NCBI GenBank assembly: GCA_036873135.1
Contig: JAPTYO010000010.1
Location: forward strand, 11,198,634 to 11,262,633
DNA: 64,000 nt
Source of the DNA: Clarkia xantiana subsp. parviflora
Lineage: Eukaryota; Streptophyta; Magnoliopsida; Myrtales; Onagraceae
Reading direction: 5' to 3'
The stretch's first letter is position 1. The number at the start of each line of letters is the position of its first letter. Below the pieces are notes generated by a model that had not been told where the DNA came from, searched no databases, and worked only from the letters and a program-made list of their open reading frames with translations. A program made the position numbers and the translations under genes. Positions 21,958 through 33,655 of this stretch are shown here, piece after piece.

Positions 21958-23494
21958 ATATATATACACGGAGATGGAGAATATACTTTTTCTTTTAAAT
22001 AATAATAATAATAATTATTTCATTATTTGATTGATTTTGGTAATACTATTATTTGACTTTTTTTTTTTGGCAAGTACTATTCTTTGACTTAGGAGTGAAT
22101 TCACATGGACCGTGTGCATTGTAAAGTTTAAAGAAGGCTAGTTATTATAAAATTAAATATATTTTTGGTACTAAAGTTAAACACACAAAGGAAGCTTATT
22201 TAAGAGAACAATTCAATTACTCGTGATGAATTTTTTTTATTCAAGTAGTCATCTTGTATAAATTAAATACAAAAAATAGTAAGTAATAAAAAATAAGTAC
22301 TCAGTGATTCATTAAAACTTTTTAAAATATCTGCATGAAATCTTACCGCTATCTCTAATAGTGGCAAGAGTGATTATCGTTTACGGGAACTATATTCAAA
22401 GAGTCGCAAGAGTGATTATCGTTTACGTACGGGAACTATACTCGCCGCTCTTTAAAAGAGTGGTGACCTGTGTTATTTGCTGATTTTTAAAAAAACGACA
22501 AGCAAGATAGTAAATTGGGTGAACAGTGCATATAAACTTTACTGAAAGAAAAAAAAAAGACTTCTTACTACATTTGGCCACTAGATTTTGATTCCGACAT
22601 ACATTTGAAGATTAGAAAGTCGCCACAAACCTTGTTGACCGCTATAGATTGGTTACTTTCATAACTCTATATTGGTAAATATGATAGAATGCTAGAAATT
22701 AGGATACACAAACAGGTTACACCGTCAATTATCACGCTTTATAATTTTTATGAATTTCAAACATCTAGGTATATATATATATTGGAAAAAACATAATTAC
22801 ATATTACTATATGCTAATATCGCAAATAGATCAACCCCTATATGCGAATTCGCAAATATGTTAAATTGTCAATTTGCTACTTTGTTTAATTTTTTGAATA
22901 TATTTGACAAAAATATTTTTTACAAAGGAAATTACCTACATAATGCACATATTTGTTAAATTGTCAAAGTCCTAGAAAAAATACATATAAGAATTCACAA
23001 ATAAGTTAAACTTTCATCTTCTTAATTATTTATATTTAAGATTTTTAAGATGCGCAAGTAGCTTAATTAATTTAGAACTTGCTTTTGCCTATAAATAAAT
23101 TGTAATAATATATATTTAACAAAACAGTTAATGAATCATAAAAAAAAAAAAAAACTGAAATTATATAAAACGAGTAGTTATGTTAGATATAGTTATGTTA
23201 GATATTGTATGTGGTAATTAGCTCTTAATTGTTTGTAGAAAATTGGTAATTATATATTTTGAGTTCAACGGATTATTTGACTTGGATCAAATGTGAATCA
23301 TCTTATCTAAATGGTGAGATGGATTTTATAAAATATCATTGGGGTATTACACTAGACGAAGTGAAAAAATCACACGTGCTTAATTTTTAACATGTTCAGA
23401 AGAAAAAAAAATTACAGTGTATATAGATCATTGTAATACAATTGCAATACGAGTAACGTTGTTCATTAATGAACTGAACATTATACACATAGTT
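21958..23494. other. Promoter of UGT copy 1 and AT-rich spacer
   Basis: The first ~180 bp resemble the region upstream of UGT copy 2, so the duplication includes the promoter. A 15-bp insertion (separate entry) distinguishes the two. Around 22365-22450 a GCAAGAGTGATTATCGTTTA phrase is repeated about 50 bp apart. The remainder is AT-rich with no gene. Confidence 0.5.
22060..22074. repeat. Micro-insertion in the UGT copy 1 promoter
   Basis: Fifteen nucleotides, (T)9 then GGCAAG, lie between TACTATTATTTGACTT (22044-22059) and TACTATTCTTTGACTT (22075-22090), a 16-bp duplication with one mismatch. The paralogous promoter at about 25100-25125 has a single copy of the target and no insert, so it serves as the empty site. 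Confidence 0.85.
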
Positions 23495-25009
23495 TTAGGC
23501 TTTTAGCTCATTAAGTTTCTTTACAAACTCATCTAGATCTTTAACTGAGCTTCCTTCAAGAGCCTTTACCGATGCATGTTTCATCTTTTCGGCTTTAGAC
23601 CTTATTGGTCCGACACACATTGTCTCTCTAATCAAACGACCCAACTCGACCGCGTCGGGTACTATCTCGGTTCCCTCACCGACCCTAACCCCCACACCTA
23701 ACTCATCCACAATCAATCTCGCGTTCGTGAACTGGTCGGAATTCATAGGCCACGTCATCATCACTACCCCGGCCGATACTCCCTCTAACGTCGAGTTCCA
23801 CCCGCAGTGCGTGAGGAACGCACCCACCGCTCGGTGTCTCAGAATAAGTATCTGTGGGGCCCAACCTCGTATCACCAATCCCCTCCCGACCACGCGTCCC
23901 TGAAACTCGTCAATTTTGAACTTGTATTCTTCGTCAGGGTCCTTTACGGATAGCACGAAGCGAACCCCACTTAACTCCAACCCTGATATCAGCTGATCCA
24001 TCTAATTAGGGACGAAGTCAGAAATTTATGTCACGAAGTCAAATAATACAATATAAAATATATATAATTTTGAATTAACAATTCATTTTAAAACGAAAAG
24101 TTGAGGGTTGCAATTGGCATGCACCTGATGACGTGTCAGTACCACACGGCTGCCAAAGCAGACGTAAACTGCTGACTGGTCAGGGCAGCTGTCGAGCCAC
24201 GTCAGCACCTCGTGAGGTGGAACAGAGCTGGAACCACCCCGATCGGTGGGAGAATCAACCTCCGGCGGCAAGAGCGGCCCCACCGCGTAAACCCTGTCGT
24301 GTCCGACCTCCTTCTTCATGTATTCCAAGTAGGGTTCCTCCATGTCGGCGAAGGAGTTGTAAACCAGCCCCCAGCTCGACAAGTTAGCAACCATGCAGGT
24401 TCTGTGAAATTCCAGAAGCGATCTTCGCTGTGTTTCGCTCTCATCATTTTTCATGTAACCCTTGTAAACTTCAGGAATTTGCCACCAGGTGTAGGAGGGG
24501 CAGTTTGGTAATTTCGAAAACCTGAGGACGTCACATTCGCTGATTTCCGGAACGTCACGCCACATGGCGAGAGAAACTGAGAGGCCAAAAGCGCCGGAAG
24601 GGCTGAACATGACGCGGACGATGCCGAGCTCGGCGGCCAGTGGCTGGGTCCAGCCTAAAAAGAAGTCGGAGACGATGGCGACCGGCGGCGAGGGGTGGGA
24701 ACGGAACCACTCGACGATGGCGGCGTGGTGGAGGTCGTAGATGCCGCGCACGGTGGCTGGGAGGCGGTTGACGGTCGTATGCTGCGGCGGAGAGGGGAGG
24801 ACGAGGGGTTGGATCGAGGAGTTGCCGGCGGAGAGGAATGGTTGGAGGAGAGGGAGGTTGGTGGGGGTGACGACGACGGTGAGGGAGAGGCCACGGCGGA
24901 GGAGCTGGGTGGCGAGATCGAGGATGGGGATGATGTGGCCGGCGGCTAGATAGGGGTACAGGAGGATGTGGGTGCCGGCGCCGGTCGTCATGGTTTTTGC
25001 CTGCTTCAT
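23495..25009 (-). CDS. UDP-glycosyltransferase, UGT89-like (copy 2)
   Basis: Two exons, 25009-24125 and 24001-23495, encode 463 residues, with the intron at the same site and phase as in copy 1. H25 is the catalytic His, and the PSPG box lies at residues 342-385. The protein is very similar to copy 1, consistent with a recent tandem duplication about 3.05 kb apart. The ATG equivalent to that of copy 1 (25029) is out of frame owing to one extra base, so translation should begin at MKQAK or, seven residues in, at MTTG. At the C-terminus a one-base difference makes it end ...NELKA, against ...NELKSLKL in copy 1. A cytosolic glycosyltransferase is likely; acceptor unknown. Confidence 0.92.
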
Positions 25010-25029
25010 GCTTTCTCGGTGCTAGCCAT
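25006..25029 (-). promoter_or_regulatory. Seven-codon upstream ORF overlapping the UGT copy 2 start
   Basis: The ancestral-looking start ATGGCTAGCACCGA at 25029 carries one extra base relative to copy 1. It therefore reads only seven codons and stops at TGA, 25008-25006. That TGA overlaps the ATG of the main frame as ATGA. Such an overlap could allow termination-reinitiation or reduce translation; this is inference. Confidence 0.6.
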
Positions 25030-25149
25030 ATATATTGAGATGGAGAATATTTTTTTTGTTTATTTTTAACAAATTATTATTATTAGATATTTTTTGTTAA
25101 TATTATTATTTGATTTGACTTATCAGAGAATTCACATGGACAGCTAGTT

Positions 25150-25169
25150 CTTACAAAAAAAAAAAAAAA
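25150..25169 (+). repeat. Micro-insertion upstream of UGT copy 2
   Basis: CTTAC followed by about 15 A lies between two copies of AGCTAGTT (25142-25149 and 25170-25177). The corresponding place in the copy 1 promoter lacks it. Confidence 0.6.
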
Positions 25170-25721
25170 AGCTAGTTAAATATTCTTGAAAAAAGAAATC
25201 TTATTTAAGAGAACAATTCAATTATTGAGTCTACAAGAACAAATATTGCAACTCACCCAATTATTAAGTGGATTATGAAAGTTATAATGAATCGTACAAA
25301 AGTGGCAAATTAAAATAATTTGAAATTTTTATAATTAATAATAATTATAAAATAGGGTTAGTATGGTGTATTTTTCATTATAAATTTATACATACTAGGG
25401 TATTTTACCCGCGCATCGTGCGAGTGACTAAATATGGATAGTTGACTAATATGACATAAATTTATTTTGACAATTTGTACAATGTTGAAATATTATATGT
25501 TATATATAAAACTGAAACAAAATATGTAAGACTGTTCATTTATACGTCTTTTTAATATCACAAGAATACTCTCTATAAACATTCACTTAAAATAATTAGG
25601 ATCCAAAATTAATATATTATCTCCTTTTAAAAAACTTCTTCAATAAGTGGGATGTCTTGCTCAATTCTTAGTGCATCGTTACATCCTCATGTAACTTAAA
25701 ACCTCCAACAACCTGAGGAAA

Positions 25722-25741
25722 TCTTTGGCAAAAAAAAAAAA
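25722..25741 (+). repeat. Micro-insertion: TTTGGC-poly(A) with target duplication
   Basis: TCTTTGGC plus poly(A), about 20 nt, lies between AACCTGAGGAAA (25710-25721) and AACCGAGGAAA (25742-25752). The two flanks differ by one base. Confidence 0.75.
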
Positions 25742-25857
25742 AACCGAGGAAAGGTGGGGAAGCCAATGTTTAGCAATATAGGGGGATCTTTCATGTCAAT
25801 AAGAATTCATTACGACTATCCGAAATAAACTGCTTTTTAAATCTAAGCATATTATTA

Positions 25858-25873
25858 TCGGCCAAAAAAAAAA
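25858..25873 (+). repeat. Micro-insertion: TCGGCC-poly(A) with 19-bp target duplication
   Basis: Sixteen nucleotides (TCGGCC then A10) lie between AAATCTAAGCATATTATTA (25839-25857) and AAATCTAAACATATTATTA (25874-25892), a 19-bp duplication with one mismatch. This is the clearest example in the window. Confidence 0.85.
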
Positions 25874-27018
25874 AAATCTAAACATATTATTAATCTGTAA
25901 ATCTTTCAAATAAATACACTATGGTACACTTAAAAGCTAAAAATCTTATTTATTTATACATCTCTTTCATGTATTCCCACTCAGAAAATACTTAACAACA
26001 TCAACAATGTGCATTATTTAGAAATTTAATTTAAAATATAAGACCACTATCCATCGATGTAAAAAAATCTACCACTTGGAGGCACAAATTATTATCAAGA
26101 TTATAGTAAATCTATGTATACATCAACTGCAAGTTGTGCAACAATCTAACTGCAACTGATCAACAATCTAACGGTATGTGCCAACCAACACAAACACTTC
26201 AGCATGCGTGTCAAATAACTTTATAACCTCTACAAAGCTAACAATTATCAACAAACCAAATCCCAGTAACAACAACAAAAACAAAGTAACCATTTCAAAT
26301 TCAATCTTCAAAGGAATTGCAGTGCAGAACTGCATGCATCATCACTATGAAGTTTGAATACAAACATCAACCCTTAAAAATAATCTTGTAGTCTACCAAA
26401 AGTCCTAATTGTAGACGAATGATTCCTAATTGATACATAACTGCAGCGATAATCAATACTAATTAAAAACTGCAGAAGAAAGTGCTACAAAATTCGATTC
26501 AAGTTATCATGAATGATTAGTTAACACGCTAACTAAAAACATACAGAAATCGAAGCAGTTGAGTGAACCATCCCAGAATTGCTCTTCATTAAAGAAATCA
26601 CATCAACCGAAAAAGAAGCTCAATTGAGTTATATCTACCAAAATCGAGTTTGGAAAGAGGCGGAGAGCATACCTGAAACATAGTATCAGCAACTCGGCTG
26701 CATCAAATAATGAATCAAGGCTAAGCAGGGAGGAAGGCACGCAACATATAATATATAGACTAGTTATTTCTGCATGTGCTTTGCAATGTATATTTCTAAA
26801 ATTGTTATTTATATAAGTTAAAGTATAACTATGATAATTATATTTAATAAAATAGGTTTATTTTTATCTAGTAACATGTGTAAAATTTGGCGATCATTCT
26901 GGAAAAAATCAGGGTTTTTGCATGATTGTCCCTTGATAGTTGCGACATAATACGTAATTAAACGGGCAGCTTCACAGAGTGTGTTTTAGAAATTTTGAAC
27001 CGCATACATAAAAATAAA

Positions 27019-27583
27019 GGGAATAGAACATATATATTGTCTCAATTTTGACTCATGTGTCAATTTGGTGTCTGAAGTTGAAATTCAATGTCCCAATTTT
27101 CATGTGTTGCTATTTGGTGTCTCCGTTAAATTTTGGGGTTAAGCTGAACAAAATCTGGTCACGTAGGTGAACAATTTTCAAAATTCCAAAAATACCCCCT
27201 GACCAGAATTAGGGTTCCGGCCTATTACGGCCAAACCCACCCCGATTCCGGCCAAACCCACCCCGATTACAGCAGATTACGGCCAAACCCACCCAGATTA
27301 CGGCCGATTCCGGCTGGTTTAGGGTTCTCTCTTCCTCTCGTGGCAAGGAATCAGAGGTGGATGGCTTGGAATCGGAGGTGGGTGGCCGGAATCAGAGGCT
27401 TTAAAAAAAAAAAAAGGAAAATAGTCTTTTCAACTTTGTTTATTAAAATTAACCCACAAAAAAACCTAACAGAAAACCAAATAGCAACAATACTGAAAAT
27501 TGGGACACTAAATATCAACAGTTTAAATTTGAGACACCAAACTAACACATGAGTCAAAATTGTGACAGTTTTTAGGTTCTATA
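27019..27583. mobile_element. MULE-like foldback element
   Basis: About 565 bp flanked by AAAAATAAA (27010-27018 and 27584-27592). The arms share the inverted phrase CAATTTTGACTCATGTGT. The core is GC-rich with tandem GGCCAAACCCACCC(C)GATT units. The related repeat at 37.4 kb lacks the element and so gives the empty site. Confidence 0.75.
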
Positions 27584-27649
27584 AAAAATAAAATTGCGAC
27601 CCTAAATACGTTGTATCGTTAATGCGTCACATATCATATATTAAATCTA

Positions 27650-28252
27650 GGGTTAAAGGTACTTTTCATACCACATGTTTGACTGAATGTGACTTTTAGT
27701 ACTGGATGTTTAGTTTTGTATACTTTTGGTACCAAACATTTGAAAAAATGTGGCTTTTGGTACATCCGTTGGTTGACCATTAGTTTTAGCCGTTAAATGA
27801 CATGTGCGAGTCACGTGATCGACTCTAAACTTTTAATTTTATTCAATTTAGTTCCTCAAATATATTCATAACTTTTATTTTGTTAATTTAGTCATAAAAC
27901 TTTAAAATCGAACCTAATTGGAACCTATCTCCATTTGGGTAAATTTGACCCAAATGGGGCTATGTCAATTGAATTCGATTGGTTTATTGGGTCCGATTTG
28001 AAGTGCTATGACTAAGTTAAACAAAATAAAAGTTAGGAATATATTTGAGGGACTAAACTGAACAAAATTAAAAGTTTAGAGTCGATCACGTGACTTGCAC
28101 ATATTATTTAACGACCAAAACAAACGGCCAACTAACGGATGTACCAAAAGCCACATTTTTTCAAACGTTTGGTACCAAAAGTATACAAAACTAAACATAC
28201 AGTACTAAAAGCCACATTCGGTCAAACATGGTATCAAAAGTACCTTTAACCC
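27650..28252. mobile_element. MULE-like foldback element with perfect 9-bp duplication
   Basis: The ends GGGTTAAAGGTACTTTT and AAAAGTACCTTTAACCC are inverted. The 9-bp duplication TTAAATCTA lies at 27641-27649 and 28253-28261. The arms pair along nearly the whole 603 bp. There is no coding capacity. Confidence 0.85.
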
Positions 28253-28576
28253 TTAAATCTATCATAGTTTAGAGCTACAACAGTTACAGATTTCTTCAGC
28301 TTATCGCTGTTTATAATTGTGCAAGTTTGGTTCTATATCCAAATGACCTATTTTTTTTCACAGATTGTGCCGGTTCGGTAAGATTTCGCTCTAATCCGGT
28401 TTGTTAACAAAATTTAATCCAAACCGGCTGAAATAGGCTGATTTAAACTTTAGAAAGTATGTGACTTTTGGAAGGTAAGTGTGGAACCTTTTGGAAGGTA
28501 GGTGACTCTTGGGGGTGAGGACCCAACACAAATTATATATTGGTAAATAGATGTTACGTCACTTACGATAAATATA

Positions 28577-29135
28577 GGGTTAATAACTAATTTGCTAATT
28601 GGACTTTAATCAAATTATAAATTGCTATCCAAACTTTAATTTTTTTAAATTGATTACCCGAACTTTCATTTAAAAAAAAAATTGAATACCCGAGCTTTTA
28701 ATTTTTAAATTGACTACCCGAGCTTTTAATTTTTGAACAAATTACTACAACATAAAATGAGCATGTTTCGGGCACACGAGATATTTTAATGTGTACCTAA
28801 GATGAATTCAGACATAAATTGAGATGATTGCATCGAAATAACTTCAATTGGACGTGAACGACACTGTTGGAACTCGTCGTAGGTTCAATTAAGAGTCTAA
28901 CTGTAATTATTTTACTGCAATCCATTCAATTTATGTCTGAATTCATATTAAATACATATGAAAAAACCTAGTATGGCCGAACATGCTCATTTTCTGTCCA
29001 ATTTGACCGAAATTGAAACGAATGTAGCAATTTGCTCAGAAATTAAAAGTCCGGGTACCAAAATTTTAAAAAAATTAAAGCCCGCGTAACAATTGTAATT
29101 GAGTCAAAGTTGAGGTAACAATTAGGGTATTAAGC
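28577..29135. mobile_element. MULE-like foldback element, older
   Basis: Diverged arms start GGGTTAATAACT and end GTATTAAGC, flanked by ATAAATATA (28568-28576) and TTAAATATA (29136-29144). Repeated phrases such as TACCCGAGCTTTTAATTTTT lie on the left, with rough reverse complements on the right. Confidence 0.65.
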
Positions 29136-29228
29136 TTAAATATAAAATATCCCTTATACTCTCTTGTAGTATTTAGAAATTTCAAATTCAACATTTACCA
29201 AAAAAAAAAAAAAACATACGTCGTGCTA

Positions 29229-29640
29229 GTGTCACGGACGTGGAGTTTACATGATCCAAGGCTCGTCCGTGACACGTCGGGCCTCGTTTACAAGTAGGGA
29301 ATCCATATCGGGGAGTCTTGGGATGCGTGCGATTCTAGAAGATTCTAGAAGACTCCACACACTTGTAGATATCTCTTGTAGTATGTAGAATTCTCTAGAG
29401 ATAGCATTTAATGGGTAGTTGGAACTCTTGTACTAAATGTGGGTAGTTGGTAGATGTCTCCCTTGGAGCCTAGAAAAGGGAGAGCCCCTCTCATTTGTAA
29501 ATCATCCAAAGAAATCATAAGCACTTGAGTTCCAAAGCTCCTATCCACTTCATACTCTTCTCATCTTAGTTTTGTTAGGGAAAAGGCTGACTTAGGAGCA
29601 GCATCCTAAGGCCGCACGGGTTAGGGAGCGCTAGATAATC
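29229..29640 (+). repeat. LTR-like fragment beginning with a 12-bp hairpin
   Basis: The region opens with GTGTCACGGACG (29229-29240), mirrored exactly at 29264-29275. It continues through direct repeats (GATTCTAGAAGATTCTAGAA) and ends near a GCCGCACGGGTTAGG stretch. It looks like an LTR, possibly of a Ty3/gypsy element, but no second copy lies in the window. Confidence 0.4.
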
Positions 29641-29656
29641 CAGGCCCGTGAATAGC

Positions 29657-29905
29657 TGCCGCAATAGCTGCCTGACTGTCGGAGAACACCTTTACAGGTT
29701 TACTTCTGATGTCACTACCAAGCAACGCAGTAAGAAGCATTTTCAGCCAGACTGCTTCCTGTGCATTTTTAGAGAGAGCAACGAATTCCGATTCCATTAT
29801 TGACAGGGTTACACAAGTTTGCTTCTTGCTCGTCCATGAAATGTCGGCATTAGCAAGGAGAAATACTCCTCCTGTGGTGGACTTACGATCATCCGGATCG
29901 CCACC
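29657..29905 (-). pseudogene. Copia RNase H fragment (copy B)
   Basis: About 249 bp nearly identical to 30873-31122. It includes DDRKSTTGGVFLLA and FSDSQAAIAA and breaks off abruptly at the LTR-like segment to its left. Confidence 0.85.
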
Positions 29906-30674
29906 TAGTGAATACAAGAGTCGGTGAGTTACAGGTGAACTTGACCATCCACATTGCTTATACCCTTAGTCAAACCCAACCGGTTTTCATAGACGTGGTC
30001 ACTGGGTCTTTTTGTTCAGCACTACGCTTGTACGCCGGGAAGCGAGCATTGAGCCTGGCCTTAGGTATGAGTTTTGAGTCCATGAGGATACTTTGGGTGC
30101 CTCTTCATAAGGCTCCCGAGATCAATCACACACTCGAGGGGAAGAAGTTTGCGCCCGCCAGAATCACGAGGATTCCTCCCTAGCACAACCGAGTGGTGAC
30201 CCCGTGGTCGTACATGGCACGCGTAGTATGAAGCACGCGTTGATAGCATACCTGAACCTTTTGGGTCAACAAGAATGAGACATGTCAATCATGCTATCAC
30301 ATATTTTCATCCGGCCGGATTTATGACGAACGAAGTTCATCTCGGCGATCTGCAGAACGAGAATCATGTCGAGTTACTTTGACTATAGATAATCATTATG
30401 CTCAATCAGGTTTATCCCCCTGATTCTTAGCCAGCCTTGCATAGTGGAGGCCTCCCTCCACCGCAAGACGACCGTACCTGTGTGACTAGGTAAGGCCCAC
30501 ATTCGACATAGTTTTGGCAGATGATTGCGTCCTCCTACGACTTAGTTTATATACCGTAACTTTGATGTAATCAAAACATTATGACGTCGATTGATCATAA
30601 ACTCAGTTGCAATTCTTTCGCTTATAAAATGTAACTTTCTAATATCAAAATGTTATCACAGATACATGTCATTT

Positions 30675-31122
30675 CTAAACCCTACGCAATCCAATCAGTT
30701 TTACATGCTTATCGAATATCTCCCTACGTAATGGCTTAGTTAATGGGTCCGCAATCATATTATCAGTGGACAAGTATTTCATAGTGATTATATTGTCTTC
30801 TACCATCGATTTAGCATAGAAATATTTCACATCAATGTGTTTGGTTCTACTATGGTACTTCAGATTCTTAACTGCCGCAATAGCTGTCTGACTGTCGGAG
30901 AACACCTTTACAGGTTTACTTCTGATGTCACTACCAAGCAACGCAGTAAGAAGCATTTTCAGCCAGAATGCTTCCTGTGCATTTTTAGAGAGAACAACGA
31001 ATTCCGATTCCATTATTGACAGCGCGACACAGGTTTGCTTCTTGCTCGTTCATGAAATGTCGGCATTAGCAATGAGAAATACTCCTCCTGTGGTGGACTT
31101 ACGATAATCCGGATGGCCACCA
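30675..31122 (-). pseudogene. Copia RNase H fragment (copy A)
   Basis: The frame contains ESEFVVLSKNAQEAFWLKML, FSDSQTAIA and the terminal TKHIDVKYF... DPLTKPL motifs of Copia RNase H. A stop lies upstream of the start of this frame. Confidence 0.85.
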
Positions 31123-31401
31123 TGGTCGGTGTCACTGTAACCGGTCAATTCTAACTTCCCGCCCTTATAGTACGGAGCATAGTCGGGAGTACCTTTCGGA
31201 TAACGAATTAGGTATAACTAATAATTCGTTTTACAGTCTTTTAAATGTTGATAGCTAGGATCTGATTGGAAACGTGCTACTAGGCCCATGGCGTGACAGA
31301 TATTCAGATGGGTGTATTGCACAGTGTATATCGAAATACCAACCATGCTTAGAATCTCTGCACCATTCACCTGTTCACGCACTGTCGGGTTCTTGGGGCT
31401 G

Positions 31402-31962
31402 TCACGTTTCAATAGTGCGCACCCAAATTCCACCGCGCATCCACGAGTTTGGCATCCTGTAATCAGAACCAACTTTCAATTGCTCGTTGATATAGACTTC
31501 TTGAGATAGACATAAATCCCGGGTAGCCCGATCTCTGGCAATTTTAATTCCTAAGATGTACGTGGCTTCTCCAATGTCTTTCATCCCAAATACTGATGCC
31601 AACCACGACTTTGATTTGTTCATGAAACTCATGTCGTTTCCGGCAATGAGTATGCCGTCCACGTATGAGGTTAAGATGACATGCTTAGATTCAGAAGTGT
31701 TATAATACACGCACGGATTCTCGTGAAGATTCACGAATCCGTTTCCTACGATTTCCTTGTGGAATCTGCGGTACCATTGCCGTGACGACTGCTTAAGACC
31801 GTAGATGGACCTTTGGAGTTCACAAACTTTACGTTCGTTACCAGGAGTAATTAAACCCTCTGATTGCTCCATGTAGATCTCTTCCTCCAGGTTTCCGTGG
31901 AGGAATACAGTCTTAACATTCCTTTGGTGCAACTCGTGATCGAGACTTGCGACCAGGACCAT
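31402..31962 (-). pseudogene. Copia reverse transcriptase fragment
   Basis: Motifs NVKTVFLHGNLEEEIYMEQ, SIYGLKQSSRQWYRRF and YVDGILIAGND define the RT. The second catalytic Asp is replaced by Gly (YVDG), so the enzyme would be inactive. The frame shifts at its C-terminal end. Confidence 0.9.
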
Positions 31963-33655
31963 GAACGACCCTAACCGTGGTTTTACGCACAGTCATTGAG
32001 TTTCTCTTATCAAAGTCCTCTCCGTGAAGCATTGGGTAAGACCTTTCGCAATGAGTCGGGTTCTCCGACTTGTTCCATTAGTGGTGAGCCCTGAAATCAA
32101 CTATAGACTATAATGGCTTTCATTTAAGGCGATCTCTCTCATTTATTATTTCTTTCAATTTCTCCACTTGAGGTCTTTCCAGTGCTTGCCAACAGTTTGA
32201 GCGGAGTTTTCACTTTGCTCAATTGGATATTGCCTTTGACTCTCGTCTAGGTCTTATTAGTCCCACTAATTAGTCTGATCTTTTCTCCCACTCGGAATAA
32301 CGCTTCTTATCGTATCATCATTTCTATTGGGAACAATAGCAGTGCTTGAACCTTAATCTATAACTTTCCTATTACAACCTCTTGGTCTCGGGGTTTTACT
32401 TCAGAAATTCATTCCTTGATCACTAGGATCTGGAACCAATTATGGTTGGATCACTCCCACTTGAAACAATGGGTAATATAGGTAGTTGTGTCATTCCTGG
32501 TTCAGCAACTTTTGACCATCAGGTTCGACTTGATTCGTCCCAACAACAACAGTGATTACTTGTGGTAGGGTTTATTCCTCCCACTGAATTTATTATGAAA
32601 ATCTCCCCACTCTCATTTACTATGTCATTCACTTGAGTTGCTGGTTCAAATCTCTCCCACTCGAATTAAGTGGGACCTGATTGTTATCGTTATTCTGCTA
32701 CGTTTTGATCATGACTATGTGATTGAAACTGTTCATGCATTTGGAAAATTCTCCCTCTTAGTGATGTAACGTCTCATGTTCGACCACGGTACCATTTAAT
32801 CTAAGCTGGAAATATGTATATTCTAGGAGTAACTGACGTACCCTTGTCATAAATACGTGTTAATTGCGAAAATTAATGTCGCGTGGTTATATGATTTAAC
32901 TCATTATCACCCATCAGCTATAATGGCTTCGTACTTTACCGATATTAATTGAAAAATAGTTTTACAGTTATGTGAATCATCTTTCATCATCTCATAGGGA
33001 ACATCTGATAGAACGACTCAAACATTATGTATATATATATATAAACTGTGTCTCTTGAATTGTGTCATTTGATTTGAATGCCTAGCCTGACATATCATTC
33101 AAGGCTAAAATCATTTAAGTGACTTAATCCTTCTTCGTTTGCCGACTTATCTCAGAGATATCATCTATCTCCGAACTGAGCATCTTAGGTATTCACCTTA
33201 TGTGTCCGTTGATACTTTTACAGGGTCGTTGTAGCTTACGTAGCTAACTTCATACCGATGTAAATGTTATCAGTAAGTCATATTTCCGAAGGAGTGCAAA
33301 CGAAAATTCAGCACGTCATCATATAAACACTTTAATATTAAACTCATATAATGAAACGATGTGTTCCATCTATCGATGTCCACTTATGCGTTGCGCAATC
33401 TACCAATCTTCCGAAGGAGTCTAGTAAAATTGCCAGTCACCATATCTGTGGACGTAGGTTAACTTGACTAAACCGCGTAAAATCATTTTTTTTTAATTTC
33501 TATAATCGTTTATAACTGTTGAGAAAATAATCCTAATAGAATTACATGGTAAGAACCCAAATTGAAATCTTATCAATAAATACCTCCATGTATGCACCCG
33601 TCATAAAGTAGAGAAGCATTATGATATTCACACTCCCTCTAATATAGTCATCTAA

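Larger units (their letters stand above)
25030..26750. other. UGT copy 2 promoter and Helitron-like non-coding DNA
   Basis: After ~150 bp of promoter the sequence is AT-rich. At about 25395 ATACTAGGGTATTTTACCCG followed by CGCATCGTGCG resembles the 5' end of plant Helitrons, but I cannot identify a CTRR 3' end. No coding region is seen from 25400 to 26750. Three micro-insertions lie here (separate entries). Confidence 0.35.
26755..28555. repeat. Dispersed repeat, copy carrying two MULE-like insertions
   Basis: From ACTAGTTATTTCTGCATGTG to AACACAAATTATATATTGG this region matches 37170-37790 almost throughout, but two inverted-repeat elements (27019-27583 and 27650-28252) interrupt it. The ACTAGT-type start next to a TATA run is Helitron-like; the class is uncertain. 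Confidence 0.7.
29641..33600 (-). mobile_element. Degenerate Copia element with a duplicated RNase H segment
   Basis: Minus-strand pol remnants: reverse transcriptase at 31962-31402 and RNase H at 31122-30675. A second partial RNase H copy at 29905-29657 is almost identical to 31122-30873. The RT catalytic motif reads YVDG instead of YVDD. No intact frame remains. 32000-33600 is the decayed upstream part, in which no domain can be named. Ends and LTRs are not resolved. Confidence 0.75.

Noticed and set aside
21458..22002. Gly/Glu-rich open frames on the plus strand, also at 24695-24953 and 35199-35543
   Set aside because: They are antisense shadows of the GC-rich first exons of the three UGT genes.
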